A model generated the notes under the pieces. It saw only the letters and a list, made by a program, of their open reading frames with translations, did not search any database and was not told where the DNA came from. A stretch of 35,492 bases of DNA from Acidimicrobiia bacterium. Lineage in GTDB: Bacteria; Actinomycetota; Acidimicrobiia; Spongiisociales; UBA5794. The position numbers and the translations under genes were made by a program. The stretch lies in contig JARFRN010000153.1 in assembly GCA_029287195.1 (NCBI GenBank), positions 1-35,492 of the forward strand, read 5' to 3'. Below, one piece after another: positions 24,700-33,166 of the stretch (position 1 is its first letter; each line of letters starts with the position of its first letter).

Positions 24700-27138
24700 A
24701 TGAAAGACTGGTTTCTCATTCTGCGCTGGTCCTGGCGAGATCTGCGCAAGTACTGGGTGAAAGTGATTGCGATCGCCCTGGTGATCGGGATCGGCACCGG
24801 CGCCTACGCCGGCCTGACCAGCACCGCCAACTGGCGACGCGATTCCAACGTAGCCAGCATGGAGTTGCTGAACATGTACGACGTTCGCTTCGAGCTGGCG
24901 ACGGACAGTTCGGTGCCTGTGGGGGAGCTGGCTGCTGCTGCATCCGGTATCGAGCACGCGGGTTGGATCGAAGGCACGGTCGAGCGCCTCATCCGGCCGA
25001 CTCAGGTCGATGCGTCGACCGGGACCGAGACCGTCTTGGTTCCCGGCGAAATCGTTGGTGTAGATGTCACCAACGGTGGGCCTGCCATCAACGGCTGGCA
25101 CACCGCAACCGGAGACGGTCTCACCGTCGCCGACGCCGGACAGCCGGTCGTCTTGCTCGAGGAAGGCTTTGCCTTTCACAACGACCTTGCGAAGTCGGGG
25201 ATGATCACGGTCAGTGGCGGGGTCGAGCTCGAATACAAGAACACTGCGATGACTCCCGAATCCTTCATTGTGGTTCCTGAGAACACGACCAGCTTTGCCC
25301 AAGGCACCTATGCGGGCGTGTTCACTTCGCTGGAAACCGCGCAGCGCTTGACGGGGTTCGATGGTGGGGTCAACGACCTCATCCTCACCGTTGGTGCCGA
25401 GGCGGACCGGGATGTTGTTGCCACCGAGGTGAAGAACGCAATCAGCGACCTCGGAGTCGGGGTCAACACCATCTTGCGAGAGGATGACCCCTCGTACCGG
25501 CTCCTCTTCGAGGATGTCGAGAACGATCAGGAGTTCTTCAACATCTTTGCCCTGCTCATCTTCGTGGGGGCAGTGATGGGGGCGTTCAACCTCATCACCC
25601 GTCTCTCGGAAGCTCAGCGGCGCGAAATCGGTATTGCGATGGCGCTCGGAGTCGCGCCGCGCAAGATCGCCCTGCGGCCACTGCTGGTGGGCGCCCAGAT
25701 CGCACTGCTCGGCGTGGTATTCGGTGTTGGGGTCGGCCTGCTCATCGGCAACTTGATGCGCTCGGTATTGGACACGTTCCTGATATTGCCGGTGTGGCTC
25801 ACCGACTTCCAATGGAGCTTGTTCTTCTGGGTAGCGGTCGTCGGATTCGTCGTTCCTTTTGCAGCTGCGGCCTATCCCGTCTGGAGGGCGGTGCGGGTCA
25901 AGCCGATCGAGGCCATTCGCACGGGGCATCTAGCAGCTCGCGGCGGCGGGTTGGCCCCGGTCATCAAGCGACTCAGGCTGCCGGGTGACACGTTTGCCCA
26001 GCTCCCGTTCCGCAACCTGCTGCGGGCACCGCGCCGTGCAGTGCTGACCGCTCTCGGCATCGCAGCGATCATGGCCGTCCTGGTTGGGTTTCTCGGTGCC
26101 ATCGACTCGTTCCTGGGGGCTCTGGACCGAGGCACTGCGATGGTCGAAGGCAGCAGCCCGAACCGAATGGTGGTGAGCCTCGAGACCGTGCTCCCGAGCG
26201 ACCATCCTGCGGTAGCTGCTATCGAAGAGGCAGAGAGTGTCGAATTCGCGGTTCCGGTACTCCAGATTGGTGCCCGTGCCGATGGAGTGGAGGAGCTGGA
26301 TCTCCTCGTCGAGGTGCTGGATCTGAGCAACGATATGTGGCAGCCCGCCTTGACTGCGGGATCCCTGGAATCCGGTGTCGACGGGCTGATACTTGCCGAG
26401 GTTGCGGCGGATGATCTCGGGGTCGAGGTCGGAGATTCTCTGAGCGTCACGGTTCCGGTGCGCTCAGGTGATAGCAGCTTCAGATTCGTCGAGGCCGATC
26501 TGATCGTCGCCGGGCTGCATAAGAGCCCGATTCGGTTCAACGCGTACATGGATGACGCGGCCCTCTCGCTGCTCGGTGCGGATGGCCTGGCGAATGTTGT
26601 CTATGCCAATCCGGGACCGGGTTTCACCTCCGGGGACGTGCAGCGCGAGTTGTTCAGTCTCGAGGCAGTTGGCTCGGTGCAGAAGGCAACGGCCACCGCC
26701 GACGATCTCGATGACTTGATGGCGCAGTTCGTTGGGATCTTGCAGGCGGTCGCCTTTTTCGTCCTGCTGCTTGCTGTTCTGATGGCCTTCAACTCGGCCT
26801 CGATTTCCTTCGAGGAGCGGCAGCGCGAGCATGCCACGATGTTCGCCTACGGGGTGCGGGTGCGGAAGGCGCTTCGCATGGCCGTCATCGAGAACCTGAC
26901 AATCGGCATCGTTGCGACCGTGATCGGTTTTGGCGGTGGCCTATGGATGCTGTGGTGGGTAGTCAATATCACCGCAGCGGAGACCATGCCCGAGATCGGC
27001 TTGCTGGTCGAGCTCTCACCGGCAACGTTGGTCACCGTCATCGTGCTCGGCGTCGCTGCGGTGGCGCTGGCTCCGCTGTTTACGGCACGCCGTATGCGAC
27101 GCATGGATCTCCCCGGCACGCTTCGTGTCATGGAGTAG
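24700..27138 (+). CDS. FtsX-like ABC transporter permease with two FtsX domains
   Basis: ATG 24700 lies four bases after the ATPase stop, with no strong ribosome-binding site, so translation is probably coupled. The 812-residue protein starts with MKDWFLILRWSWRDLRKYW and a first membrane helix (about 20-40). A large extracellular MacB-type domain (to about 270) precedes three helices of the first FtsX domain (FNIFALLIFVGAVMGAFNLITRLSEAQRREIGIAMALG). A second N-terminal helix (RAVLTALGIAAIMAVLVGFLGAI), another extracellular domain and the second FtsX domain (FVLLLAVLMAFNSASISFEERQREHATMFAYG) follow. Such pairs export peptides, lipids or lipoproteins by a mechanotransmission mode rather than classical import. 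The substrate is unknown. A strong terminator follows 30 bases after the stop. Confidence 0.92.
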   Translation: MKDWFLILRWSWRDLRKYWVKVIAIALVIGIGTGAYAGLTSTANWRRDSNVASMELLNMYDVRFELATDSSVPVGELAAAASGIEHAGWIEGTVERLIRPTQVDASTGTETVLVPGEIVGVDVTNGGPAINGWHTATGDGLTVADAGQPVVLLEEGFAFHNDLAKSGMITVSGGVELEYKNTAMTPESFIVVPENTTSFAQGTYAGVFTSLETAQRLTGFDGGVNDLILTVGAEADRDVVATEVKNAISDLGVGVNTILREDDPSYRLLFEDVENDQEFFNIFALLIFVGAVMGAFNLITRLSEAQRREIGIAMALGVAPRKIALRPLLVGAQIALLGVVFGVGVGLLIGNLMRSVLDTFLILPVWLTDFQWSLFFWVAVVGFVVPFAAAAYPVWRAVRVKPIEAIRTGHLAARGGGLAPVIKRLRLPGDTFAQLPFRNLLRAPRRAVLTALGIAAIMAVLVGFLGAIDSFLGALDRGTAMVEGSSPNRMVVSLETVLPSDHPAVAAIEEAESVEFAVPVLQIGARADGVEELDLLVEVLDLSNDMWQPALTAGSLESGVDGLILAEVAADDLGVEVGDSLSVTVPVRSGDSSFRFVEADLIVAGLHKSPIRFNAYMDDAALSLLGADGLANVVYANPGPGFTSGDVQRELFSLEAVGSVQKATATADDLDDLMAQFVGILQAVAFFVLLLAVLMAFNSASISFEERQREHATMFAYGVRVRKALRMAVIENLTIGIVATVIGFGGGLWMLWWVVNITAAETMPEIGLLVELSPATLVTVIVLGVAAVALAPLFTARRMRRMDLPGTLRVME

Positions 27139-27167
27139 CGGGCTTACCCTCCCTTCCCGCCCGCGAT

Positions 27168-27196
27168 TGGTCCCCCCGGTTCTCCCGGGGGGACCA
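27168..27196 (+). terminator. Terminator hairpin after the ABC operon
   Basis: TGGTCCCCCCGG (27168-27179), loop TTCTC, CCGGGGGGACCA (27185-27196) form a perfect 12-bp stem followed by GCTCTATTCTT. It separates the ABC operon from the convergent arsM and may work in both directions. Confidence 0.9.
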
Positions 27197-27285
27197 GCTC
27201 TATTCTTGCGTGCCGGGGGCTCATACCGGTCGTTTCGAACCGGCGCACCCCGGTTACACATCGGCTTCTCCGAGCAAGGCGGGGG

Positions 27286-28047
27286 TCAGGGCTTTCGGGC
27301 TCGCACGATGGCGGAGTGCATTCCATCGGCCACATCATGAGTGGGTTCGATCGACACGTTGGTGAATCCGGCGGCCTGGAGACCGTTCCGGTATTCGGCG
27401 AAGCTCAATGCCCCGGCGATACAGCCCACCCATGAGCCCCGCTCGAGGCGGTCGGCTGCGGATAATTGATCGTCGGCGACAACGTCGGCAATGCCGATCC
27501 GGCCGCCACCCCGGAGTACACGGAACATCTCGGCAAACACGGCCGGCTTGTCGGTAGAGAGGTTGATCACGCAATTGGAAATGATGACGTCGACCGCGTC
27601 GTCGTGGAGCGGGATTTCCTCGATCGATCCCTTGCGGAACTCTACGTTTGTTGCTCCGGCCTCCTGCTGATGTCTGCGAGCCAGATCGAGCATTTCGTCC
27701 GTCATATCGATTCCGTACGCAAAGCCCTCCGGCCCGACGCGCTTCGCCGAAAGCAGGACGTCGATTCCGGCACCGGAGCCGAGGTCGAGCACGGTTTCGC
27801 CGGACAGCAAGTCCGCCACGACCGTGGGGTTGCCGCAGCCGAGCGAGGCCAGGGCGGCCCCATCGGGAATCGCGGACAGTTGGTCGGACTCGTATAGCCA
27901 AGTACCGAAGTCGCCCGAATCGGCGGTATCAAAGGCGGCGGAGGTGGGTGAGCAGCAGTCAGTCGCGCAACACGATGCATCCACACTCTGTGCGGCCGCA
28001 GCGTATCGTTCCCTCACCTGGTTACGCACCTCGGTTGTGTCGGTCAT
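27286..28047 (-). CDS. arsM: Arsenite S-adenosylmethionine methyltransferase
   Basis: The 253-residue protein has the SAM-binding motif LDLGSGAG (87-94) and the three cysteines that bind arsenic in this family: C71 (SLGCGNP), C159 (ISNCVINLS) and C209 (VGCIAGAL). The N-terminal CC-x3-CC (C26, C27, C31, C32) is also seen in family members. The enzyme methylates As(III) to mono-, di- and trimethyl species in the cytosol, giving volatile or less retained products. ATG 28047 follows GAGGTG. It is divergent from an ArsR-type regulator with an inverted repeat between them, so arsenite induction is likely. No arsenite pump or arsenate reductase gene is present in this window. Confidence 0.93.
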   Translation of the reverse strand: MTDTTEVRNQVRERYAAAAQSVDASCCATDCCSPTSAAFDTADSGDFGTWLYESDQLSAIPDGAALASLGCGNPTVVADLLSGETVLDLGSGAGIDVLLSAKRVGPEGFAYGIDMTDEMLDLARRHQQEAGATNVEFRKGSIEEIPLHDDAVDVIISNCVINLSTDKPAVFAEMFRVLRGGGRIGIADVVADDQLSAADRLERGSWVGCIAGALSFAEYRNGLQAAGFTNVSIEPTHDVADGMHSAIVRARKP

Positions 28048-28072
28048 CGCTCACCTCATTCATATTCATGCC

Positions 28073-28100
28073 TGTCGATATGTTAGTGCCTATATCGACA
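28073..28100. promoter_or_regulatory. ArsR-type operator between arsM and arsR
   Basis: TGTCGATAT (28073-28081) and ATATCGACA (28092-28100) form a perfect 9-bp dyad with a 10-base spacer. It sits about 26 bases upstream of arsM and 17 bases upstream of the arsR -10 hexamer TATGCT. Placement between divergent regulator and target genes supports an operator for the adjacent ArsR-type protein. Confidence 0.75.
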
Positions 28101-28116
28101 TGCGTCAATACGAAGT

Positions 28117-28122
28117 TATGCT
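28117..28122 (+). promoter_or_regulatory. Leaderless -10 element before arsR
   Basis: TATGCT ends six bases before ATG 28129 and directly abuts ATG 28123, so an RNA starting seven bases downstream would begin at 28129. This favours the shorter protein. Confidence 0.55.
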
Positions 28123-28128
28123 ATGTCC

Positions 28129-28455
28129 ATGAAGGAAATCCAGCCTTGTTGTGAGCCTGTGTTGCTGGAGCCGATCGATCCGGCCGAGGCCGAGGAGCTT
28201 TCCAGGGGCTTCAAGCTGCTCGCCGACCCGATCCGGCTCCGCATTCTCAGCTTGGTCGCAAACGCACCCAGCGGCGAGCTGTGCGCTTGTGACCTGCCGG
28301 CCGCTATCGGGCGTAGTCAGCCCACGGTGAGCCACCACCTGTCGTTGCTGGCGGAAGCCGGACTACTCACACGGGAACAGCGCGGCAAATGGGCCTGGTT
28401 CCGGGTCGAGGCAGAGCGAATTGCGGTGCTACGGGACGCACTCGCCGTCGGCTGA
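28129..28455 (+). CDS. arsR: ArsR-family metalloregulatory repressor
   Basis: The 108-residue winged-helix protein shows FKLLADPIRLRILSLV, SGELCACDLPAAIGRSQPTVSHHLSLLAEAGLLTREQRGKWAWFRV, the typical ArsR layout. C52 and C54 in ELCACDL (alpha-3 site) and an N-terminal C7-C8 pair could hold As(III) or Sb(III); binding would release DNA. It is divergent from arsM across a 9-bp inverted repeat. ATG 28129 is chosen over 28123 from the promoter spacing; the two differ by only two residues. The stop is 23 bases from the stop of the convergent aldo/keto reductase gene. Confidence 0.92.
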   Translation: MKEIQPCCEPVLLEPIDPAEAEELSRGFKLLADPIRLRILSLVANAPSGELCACDLPAAIGRSQPTVSHHLSLLAEAGLLTREQRGKWAWFRVEAERIAVLRDALAVG

Positions 28456-28478
28456 CCCGCAACGTCGAGTAGGCGGGT

Positions 28479-29444
28479 TCAGGTCCAGGCCAAGCTGCTT
28501 CGCTTCGCCCAGTACACCTCTGGGGTCTCAACAAGAGCAGAGAGGTCCGGGACATCTGCAGCATCGATATCCAGCGCCCGTAGATTGGACCGAAGCTGCT
28601 CTACGGTCGACGCTCCGCTGATAACTGCGTCCACCCAGGGCTGGGCCAGCGCTGCGGCAATCGCGATCGCATCTGCCGGGAATCCTGGGACCGCCTTCAC
28701 CAGGGCTGAGCTGGTTGCCGGTTCGCGCACTGTGAGCCGTCCGTTTGCCATCGACTCCTTGATCAGGATCCCCTTGCCGGCTCCATGGGCCTCCGCCAAC
28801 GCATTTCCGGCTGATTGCTCGAGGAGATTCCAGGTGCTTTGGATGGTTCCGAACAACCCAATCCCATCGCGCTCAATGGCCATCGCCTTCCGAATCACGT
28901 CAGCCTGTTTGGGACCGCTGGTGCTGAGGCCGATGGTCATACCTCCGTTGCGCAGCTCGGCCAGCCGGTTCAGGACCGAATCATCGTCGAGGACACCGGA
29001 CTCGAGGGTGGCGGAATGGATCTGGTATACCGCAAGATGCGAGCCCAGGTTCGCCCTGCTCTCTTCGAGTTGCTGTTGGAGATTGGCGAGACTGTGGTCC
29101 TTGATCTCGTGCACATCAGCGTCGACCCGCCAGGCGGCAACGTAGCGATATCCCCACTTGGATGACACGGTAACGGGCTCGGTGGCATGGCCGGCAGCCA
29201 GCCAGCGACCAAGGAATGCCTCGCCGTCCCCATATGAACGCGCGGTATCGAAATAGCGGATGCCGGCGGCGTAGGCGGCGGACAGCACTGAATGGCTGTG
29301 CTGTTCCAGGTCGATCCTGCCGCTGCGTCCGGCCAGGTCCCTGTTGTGGCCTAGATTGATGTAGCCGGGACGGCCTAAAGCCGCCAATCCGAGGCCAATC
29401 CTGGTTACAGAGTGTCCTGTGCCTTTGAGTTGTCTGGTGAGCAT
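28479..29444 (-). CDS. Aldo/keto reductase family oxidoreductase
   Basis: With start ATG 29444 (MLTRQLKGTGHSV) the protein has 321 residues, normal for the family. The catalytic tetrad is visible: D66 and Y71 (RYFDTARSYGDGE), K96 (VSSKWGY) and H143 (YQIHSA). The C-terminal ISGASTVEQLRSNL resembles the NADPH-binding loop and helix of the superfamily. It should reduce an aldehyde or ketone, or act as a sugar dehydrogenase, with NADPH in the cytosol; the substrate is unknown. An in-frame extension to 29507 (MPGPAGYRRS) is Arg/Pro-rich and not homologous, and the ribosome-binding site is weak for both. Nothing nearby clarifies its pathway. Confidence 0.88.
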   Translation of the reverse strand: MLTRQLKGTGHSVTRIGLGLAALGRPGYINLGHNRDLAGRSGRIDLEQHSHSVLSAAYAAGIRYFDTARSYGDGEAFLGRWLAAGHATEPVTVSSKWGYRYVAAWRVDADVHEIKDHSLANLQQQLEESRANLGSHLAVYQIHSATLESGVLDDDSVLNRLAELRNGGMTIGLSTSGPKQADVIRKAMAIERDGIGLFGTIQSTWNLLEQSAGNALAEAHGAGKGILIKESMANGRLTVREPATSSALVKAVPGFPADAIAIAAALAQPWVDAVISGASTVEQLRSNLRALDIDAADVPDLSALVETPEVYWAKRSSLAWT

Positions 29445-29492
29445 GATTTGATCCGGGTTGTGGCGCTGCCCGGCCGCAGATCGGCGGTAGCC

Positions 29493-29506
29493 TGCCGGGC
29501 CCGGCA
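29493..29506. other. 14-bp perfect palindrome upstream of the aldo/keto reductase gene
   Basis: TGCCGGGCCCGGCA lies about 50 bases upstream of ATG 29444 in a 287-base stretch (29445-29731) without a credible gene. It could be a protein-binding site, or a chance product of high GC content. No promoter was recognised in the rest of the stretch. Confidence 0.4.
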
Positions 29507-29731
29507 ATTGCTGTCGAAGGTACCATCAACGTCTAGCTGCGGTCCCTCCGTGGCTGATTTGAAGTTCAGGGGCCGGGCACGCACGGGATCTCTGCATTCG
29601 AGAAGTCTCGATGTCGCTCCAACAGGCATTTACCCGATTGGCTGGTCTGGTCCGATGCCGGCATCGAGGCACTGGGTGTGAGTCTCCGGAACCGGAGGGA
29701 TCCGCAGCAGAGCTGATGATCGGTTTCCCGT

Positions 29732-31018
29732 CTACGTCGGCTCGAAACCAGCATGCTCGGATTCGATTAGCTCGGTGTCCGCGTACTGCGGTCGGATGAT
29801 TCGGATCTGGAGGAAGAAGCGGGTAGTGGACTCGCCGAGGCGACCGATGGCACGGGCGAAAGCGTCGGTGGTCCCGGCGGTGGCGGCGCCCAGTATCAAG
29901 ATCGGCGAGATCGACCAGGACAGCTTGGCGAGAGTCAACTCCCGCTTTGCCCCCAGCAGCTCGTGCATCTGAAGGAAGATTGCAGCGTTGGCGATGTTGG
30001 CGACGATGGTCAGCGCTACCAGTCCACTGATCTCGTAGGCGGCAGGCACGAGTCGGGTCATCGGGTTCAGAGCCCACGACCATCCGGCCACGCCGAGATA
30101 GGCAACTCCGGCGAGGCCGATGGCGATGAGGAACACTCTGCCGGTGTGGCGGGCGATGGCGCGGTCCCTTTTCATAGCGGCTTCGATCGTCCTCGGGCCG
30201 AGCACGGCGGTGAGCCCCGTGGCGAATACGAGAACCGGCTGGGCAACGACGCGTGCCGCTCCGGCAAAGCCCAGGGCTTCAGGACTGGCGAGGCGAGTGA
30301 TGATGGTGGCCGCCAGGAACGCAGATAGTGATGGGGCGGCAGCCTGCAGGACGAGCCAGCGCCCCCGCCGGGCCAGTGAAGCGAAACGGAGGCTGCGTTC
30401 CTCCGGAGAGTGATGCTGGAATCTGCGGGTGAGAAGCCAGCCGAGTGATAGAGAAGTCAGGTTTGCCAGGCTGAGTGCGCCGAATGGTATCCATGCTATT
30501 TCGATGTCCAGGCTCATCATCCCGAAGATGGCGACCACGGCAACGACGAACTGGGCGATCGATACCGTCGCCGCCAACCAGGATCGAGTTGCTATGTGGA
30601 GCATCTTGCGTACGTGATCTTGCACCGGGGATAGAAACCCGGCGATTCCCGCAGTGAGGGTGAAAGGAATGATCACGTCGGCCGTCGTGAGCGGTGCCGC
30701 TACCAGCGCGGCAAGCAGGGCGCTCAATAAGCCGACAAGTGCCGGGAGCGCGCCGAGGCGTAGGGTGCGGTTGATCAGGCCGATGCGCATTCCCAGGGGG
30801 AAGCCAACTGCATCGACCTCGGCAGGGGTGAAGATCAGGTTGCGAGGGAGAACTCCGCCGAGCAGGAAGGCAGTGAAGAAGAGCTCGTATACGCCCCGTT
30901 CGGTGTCGGCGAGCAAGTTCACGGCCGCCAGGCCGACCGCGAACGTCGCCAACGAGGCAAAAGATGCATCGATTATCCCGGCAGGCAGCCGCCTTTTCAG
31001 GCCTCGACTCTCTACCAC
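29732..31018 (-). CDS. Multi-pass membrane protein, oligosaccharide-flippase-like
   Basis: GTG 31018 begins a 428-residue protein with about 11-12 hydrophobic helices spread along its length, broken by short basic loops (RNRTLR, RRFQHHSPEERSLR, KRDRAIARHTGR). The regular pairing of helices and motifs such as LSAFLAATIITRLASPEALGFAGAARVVAQPV recall Wzx/MATE-type flippases, which move undecaprenyl-linked glycans across the membrane. I cannot identify a named family with certainty. There is no glycosyltransferase next to it; the nearest are at 2.7-4.5 kb on the far side of the window. GGCGAGG precedes the start by five bases. It is divergent from the ligase gene. Confidence 0.7.
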   Translation of the reverse strand: MVESRGLKRRLPAGIIDASFASLATFAVGLAAVNLLADTERGVYELFFTAFLLGGVLPRNLIFTPAEVDAVGFPLGMRIGLINRTLRLGALPALVGLLSALLAALVAAPLTTADVIIPFTLTAGIAGFLSPVQDHVRKMLHIATRSWLAATVSIAQFVVAVVAIFGMMSLDIEIAWIPFGALSLANLTSLSLGWLLTRRFQHHSPEERSLRFASLARRGRWLVLQAAAPSLSAFLAATIITRLASPEALGFAGAARVVAQPVLVFATGLTAVLGPRTIEAAMKRDRAIARHTGRVFLIAIGLAGVAYLGVAGWSWALNPMTRLVPAAYEISGLVALTIVANIANAAIFLQMHELLGAKRELTLAKLSWSISPILILGAATAGTTDAFARAIGRLGESTTRFFLQIRIIRPQYADTELIESEHAGFEPT

Positions 31019-31135
31019 GGACGCCTCGCCCTTCTCCGGCGGCCCATTGTGCTGGGCGCTCGAACTCGAAGGAGCAACCTAGCAGCGAGGAAGGTATCGC
31101 CTTGGGAGCCGGCAGCGGATAGCCTTCACTTGGTC

Positions 31136-32647
31136 ATGCTGCTACAGGACATCGTCGACACATCGAGGAAGGTGGCCGCCACCAGCGCCCGTAACGAGAA
31201 GATCGCACTTCTGGCAGAGGCGGTGGCGAGGCTACGAGGGCTCGAGCTGCCGGTCGGCGTGGCCTATCTCTCCGGCGTCGTCCCGCAGGGCGCATTCGGG
31301 GTCGGCTACGCATCAATGCGCGACCTACCTCAGCCTGCCGTCGAGTCGACCCTCGAGTTGCTCGGAGTCGACGCTGAGCTCGAGGCTGCTTCTGTCATCG
31401 TGGGCTCGGGTTCGACGGCAACGAGGCGTGAGATCATCGATGGCCTCTTCTCGCAGGCCACCCCCGACGAGCAGGGATTTCTAGCCGACCTCTTGCTGGG
31501 AAGTCTCCGTCAGGGAGCCAGCGAGCGGCTCATGATGGATGCGGTCGCCAAGGCGTTCGATATCCCGGCGACGCTGGTGCGGCGGGCGACGATGTTCACC
31601 GGGGACGTTGCCGAGGTTGCCGGTGCGGCGGCGACAGGAGGGCGTCCTGCGATTGCGGCAATTGGCTTGCGGCTGTTCCGCCCCGTCCTCCCGATGCTGG
31701 CCAAGGCGGCCGCATCAGTCGAGGAGGGCCTGGCTCGGCTCGGTTCTGCCGCCGTGGAGCGGAAGCTGGACGGAGCCAGGATCCAGGCACACCTCCGCGA
31801 TGGTGAGGTCCGGGTCTATACCCGTAACCTCAACGACGTCACCGATCGGGTGCCTGAGGTGGTCGCAGCGATTCGCACACTGGATGCCGACTCGCTGGTG
31901 CTCGATGGCGAGGCAATCGGGCTGCGCGCCGATGCCAAGCCGTTGCCGTTTCAGGTGACGATGGGCCGGTTCGGCACCGAAGGCGAGGATCGGCCGATAG
32001 TGCTCTCGCCGTTCTTCTTCGATGTGCTGCATATGAACGGCGATGATGTACTCGATCTACCAACATTGCAGCGTATCGAGCTGCTCGATCGCTTGGTCCC
32101 TGAGGATCTTCGCGTTCCACGCGTGGTCACTGAGAACGCCGAGACGGCCCGGCGATTCTTCGATGAAACGCTCGCCGCCGGACACGAGGGTGTCGTTTTG
32201 AAGGCGCTCGATGCTCCATATGCGGCCGGGCGGCGCGGGGCTGCTTGGCTGAAGGTCAAACCCGTGCACACCCTCGATCTGGTCGTGCTTGCCGTCGAGT
32301 GGGGCTCGGGGCGCAGGCAAGGATGGCTGAGCAACATCCACCTCGGCGCCCGGGCTGCCGACGGAAGCTTTGTGATGCTGGGAAAGACGTTCAAGGGAAT
32401 GACCGACTCGATGCTGGAGTGGCAGACGAAGCGTTTCCTCGAGCTGGAGAGTCATCGCAAGGGACATGTGGTTTATGTGCGGCCCGAACAGGTCGTCGAG
32501 ATTGCATTCGACGGTATTCAGTCTTCGTCTCGCTATCCGGGTGGGATGGCGCTGCGCTTTGCCCGGGTCAAGGGGTACCGGAACGACAAGACCGCAGCCG
32601 AGGCGGACACCATCGAGACGGTGCGGGCCATTTTCGAGGGGCTGTGA
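31136..32647 (+). CDS. ATP-dependent DNA ligase
   Basis: The 503-residue protein fits the actinobacterial LigB-type ATP-dependent ligase. Domain order is an N-terminal helical DNA-binding domain (1 to about 175), the adenylation domain with nucleophile K210 in ERKLDGARIQ (motif I, KxDG) and later motifs LDGEAIG, FFFDVLHMNGDDV and EGVVLKALDAPYAAGRRGAAWLKVKP (motifs III-V), and the C-terminal OB-fold. It seals DNA nicks using ATP; NAD-dependent LigA usually does replication, so this enzyme is probably for repair. No Ku or primase-like gene is adjacent, which argues against a classical end-joining operon. ATG 31136 is chosen because the domain begins there; an in-frame upstream start at 31049 gives a non-homologous extension. 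Its stop abuts that of the convergent lipoprotein gene. Confidence 0.92.
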   Translation: MLLQDIVDTSRKVAATSARNEKIALLAEAVARLRGLELPVGVAYLSGVVPQGAFGVGYASMRDLPQPAVESTLELLGVDAELEAASVIVGSGSTATRREIIDGLFSQATPDEQGFLADLLLGSLRQGASERLMMDAVAKAFDIPATLVRRATMFTGDVAEVAGAAATGGRPAIAAIGLRLFRPVLPMLAKAAASVEEGLARLGSAAVERKLDGARIQAHLRDGEVRVYTRNLNDVTDRVPEVVAAIRTLDADSLVLDGEAIGLRADAKPLPFQVTMGRFGTEGEDRPIVLSPFFFDVLHMNGDDVLDLPTLQRIELLDRLVPEDLRVPRVVTENAETARRFFDETLAAGHEGVVLKALDAPYAAGRRGAAWLKVKPVHTLDLVVLAVEWGSGRRQGWLSNIHLGARAADGSFVMLGKTFKGMTDSMLEWQTKRFLELESHRKGHVVYVRPEQVVEIAFDGIQSSSRYPGGMALRFARVKGYRNDKTAAEADTIETVRAIFEGL

Positions 32648-33166
32648 TTACTCGGCGATTTTCAGCTCGAATTCGCAGGTACCGATCATTTCGGAGAATT
32701 CGGTACGGTCCTCGTTTTCGGTCAACTCAATGACGCAGTCCCCGGTCAAGTTCACGTAGGCGCCGGTGCCGCCGGCGATTTCGCCGTCGAATTGCCGGGA
32801 GCCTTCGGTGACTTCCTCGAGCAGGGTGAAAGTTCCCGAGCCGTCGTCACAAACGTATTCCTCCCACCCGATGCGGGGGACGTCCCAGTGGCTGCCTCCG
32901 GCAGCGTAGGCGGCTTCGATTAGCTCCATGGACTCATCGATCGTCATGGGAGTGCCATCGGGGTGTGTGAGGCCGGTGTTCTGTCTGTCTCCGCTACGGC
33001 ACAGCAGCCCGGCGTCGACCAGGTCGCCGCTGGCGGTCCACGGCTGGGCCATGATCGGTTCGTGGTCGAAGATCACGGTGGAGTCGAGCGCGCCGTCGCC
33101 ACATCCTGTGAGGACCAACAGCCCTCCTATTGCTATGGTCGCCGCAGCTTTGGTCGTTCTCCTCAT
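32648..33166 (-). CDS. Hypothetical lipoprotein, second gene of a lipoprotein operon
   Basis: ATG 33166 overlaps the upstream stop in ATGA, so it is translated together with the HExxH lipoprotein. The 172-residue product has a type II signal peptide (MRRTTKAAATIAIGGLLVLTGC) with lipidation at C22. The mature part is acidic with several cysteines (LLCRSGD, YVCDDGSG, GDCVIE, GTCEFE), likely disulfide-bonded. Its C-terminus (GSRQFDGEIAGGTGAYVNLTGDCVIELTENED) has the beta-strand spacing of allene-oxide-cyclase-like or DUF3224-type barrels, which is only a faint resemblance. No function can be assigned. A longer in-frame start at 33301 would destroy the signal peptide. Confidence 0.78.
   Translation of the reverse strand: MRRTTKAAATIAIGGLLVLTGCGDGALDSTVIFDHEPIMAQPWTASGDLVDAGLLCRSGDRQNTGLTHPDGTPMTIDESMELIEAAYAAGGSHWDVPRIGWEEYVCDDGSGTFTLLEEVTEGSRQFDGEIAGGTGAYVNLTGDCVIELTENEDRTEFSEMIGTCEFELKIAE

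Noticed and set aside
24508-25929. 473-codon open frame antisense to the ABC genes
   Set aside because: Its translation is rich in D, H, R and Q without hydrophobic periodicity, and it lies wholly opposite two well-supported genes.
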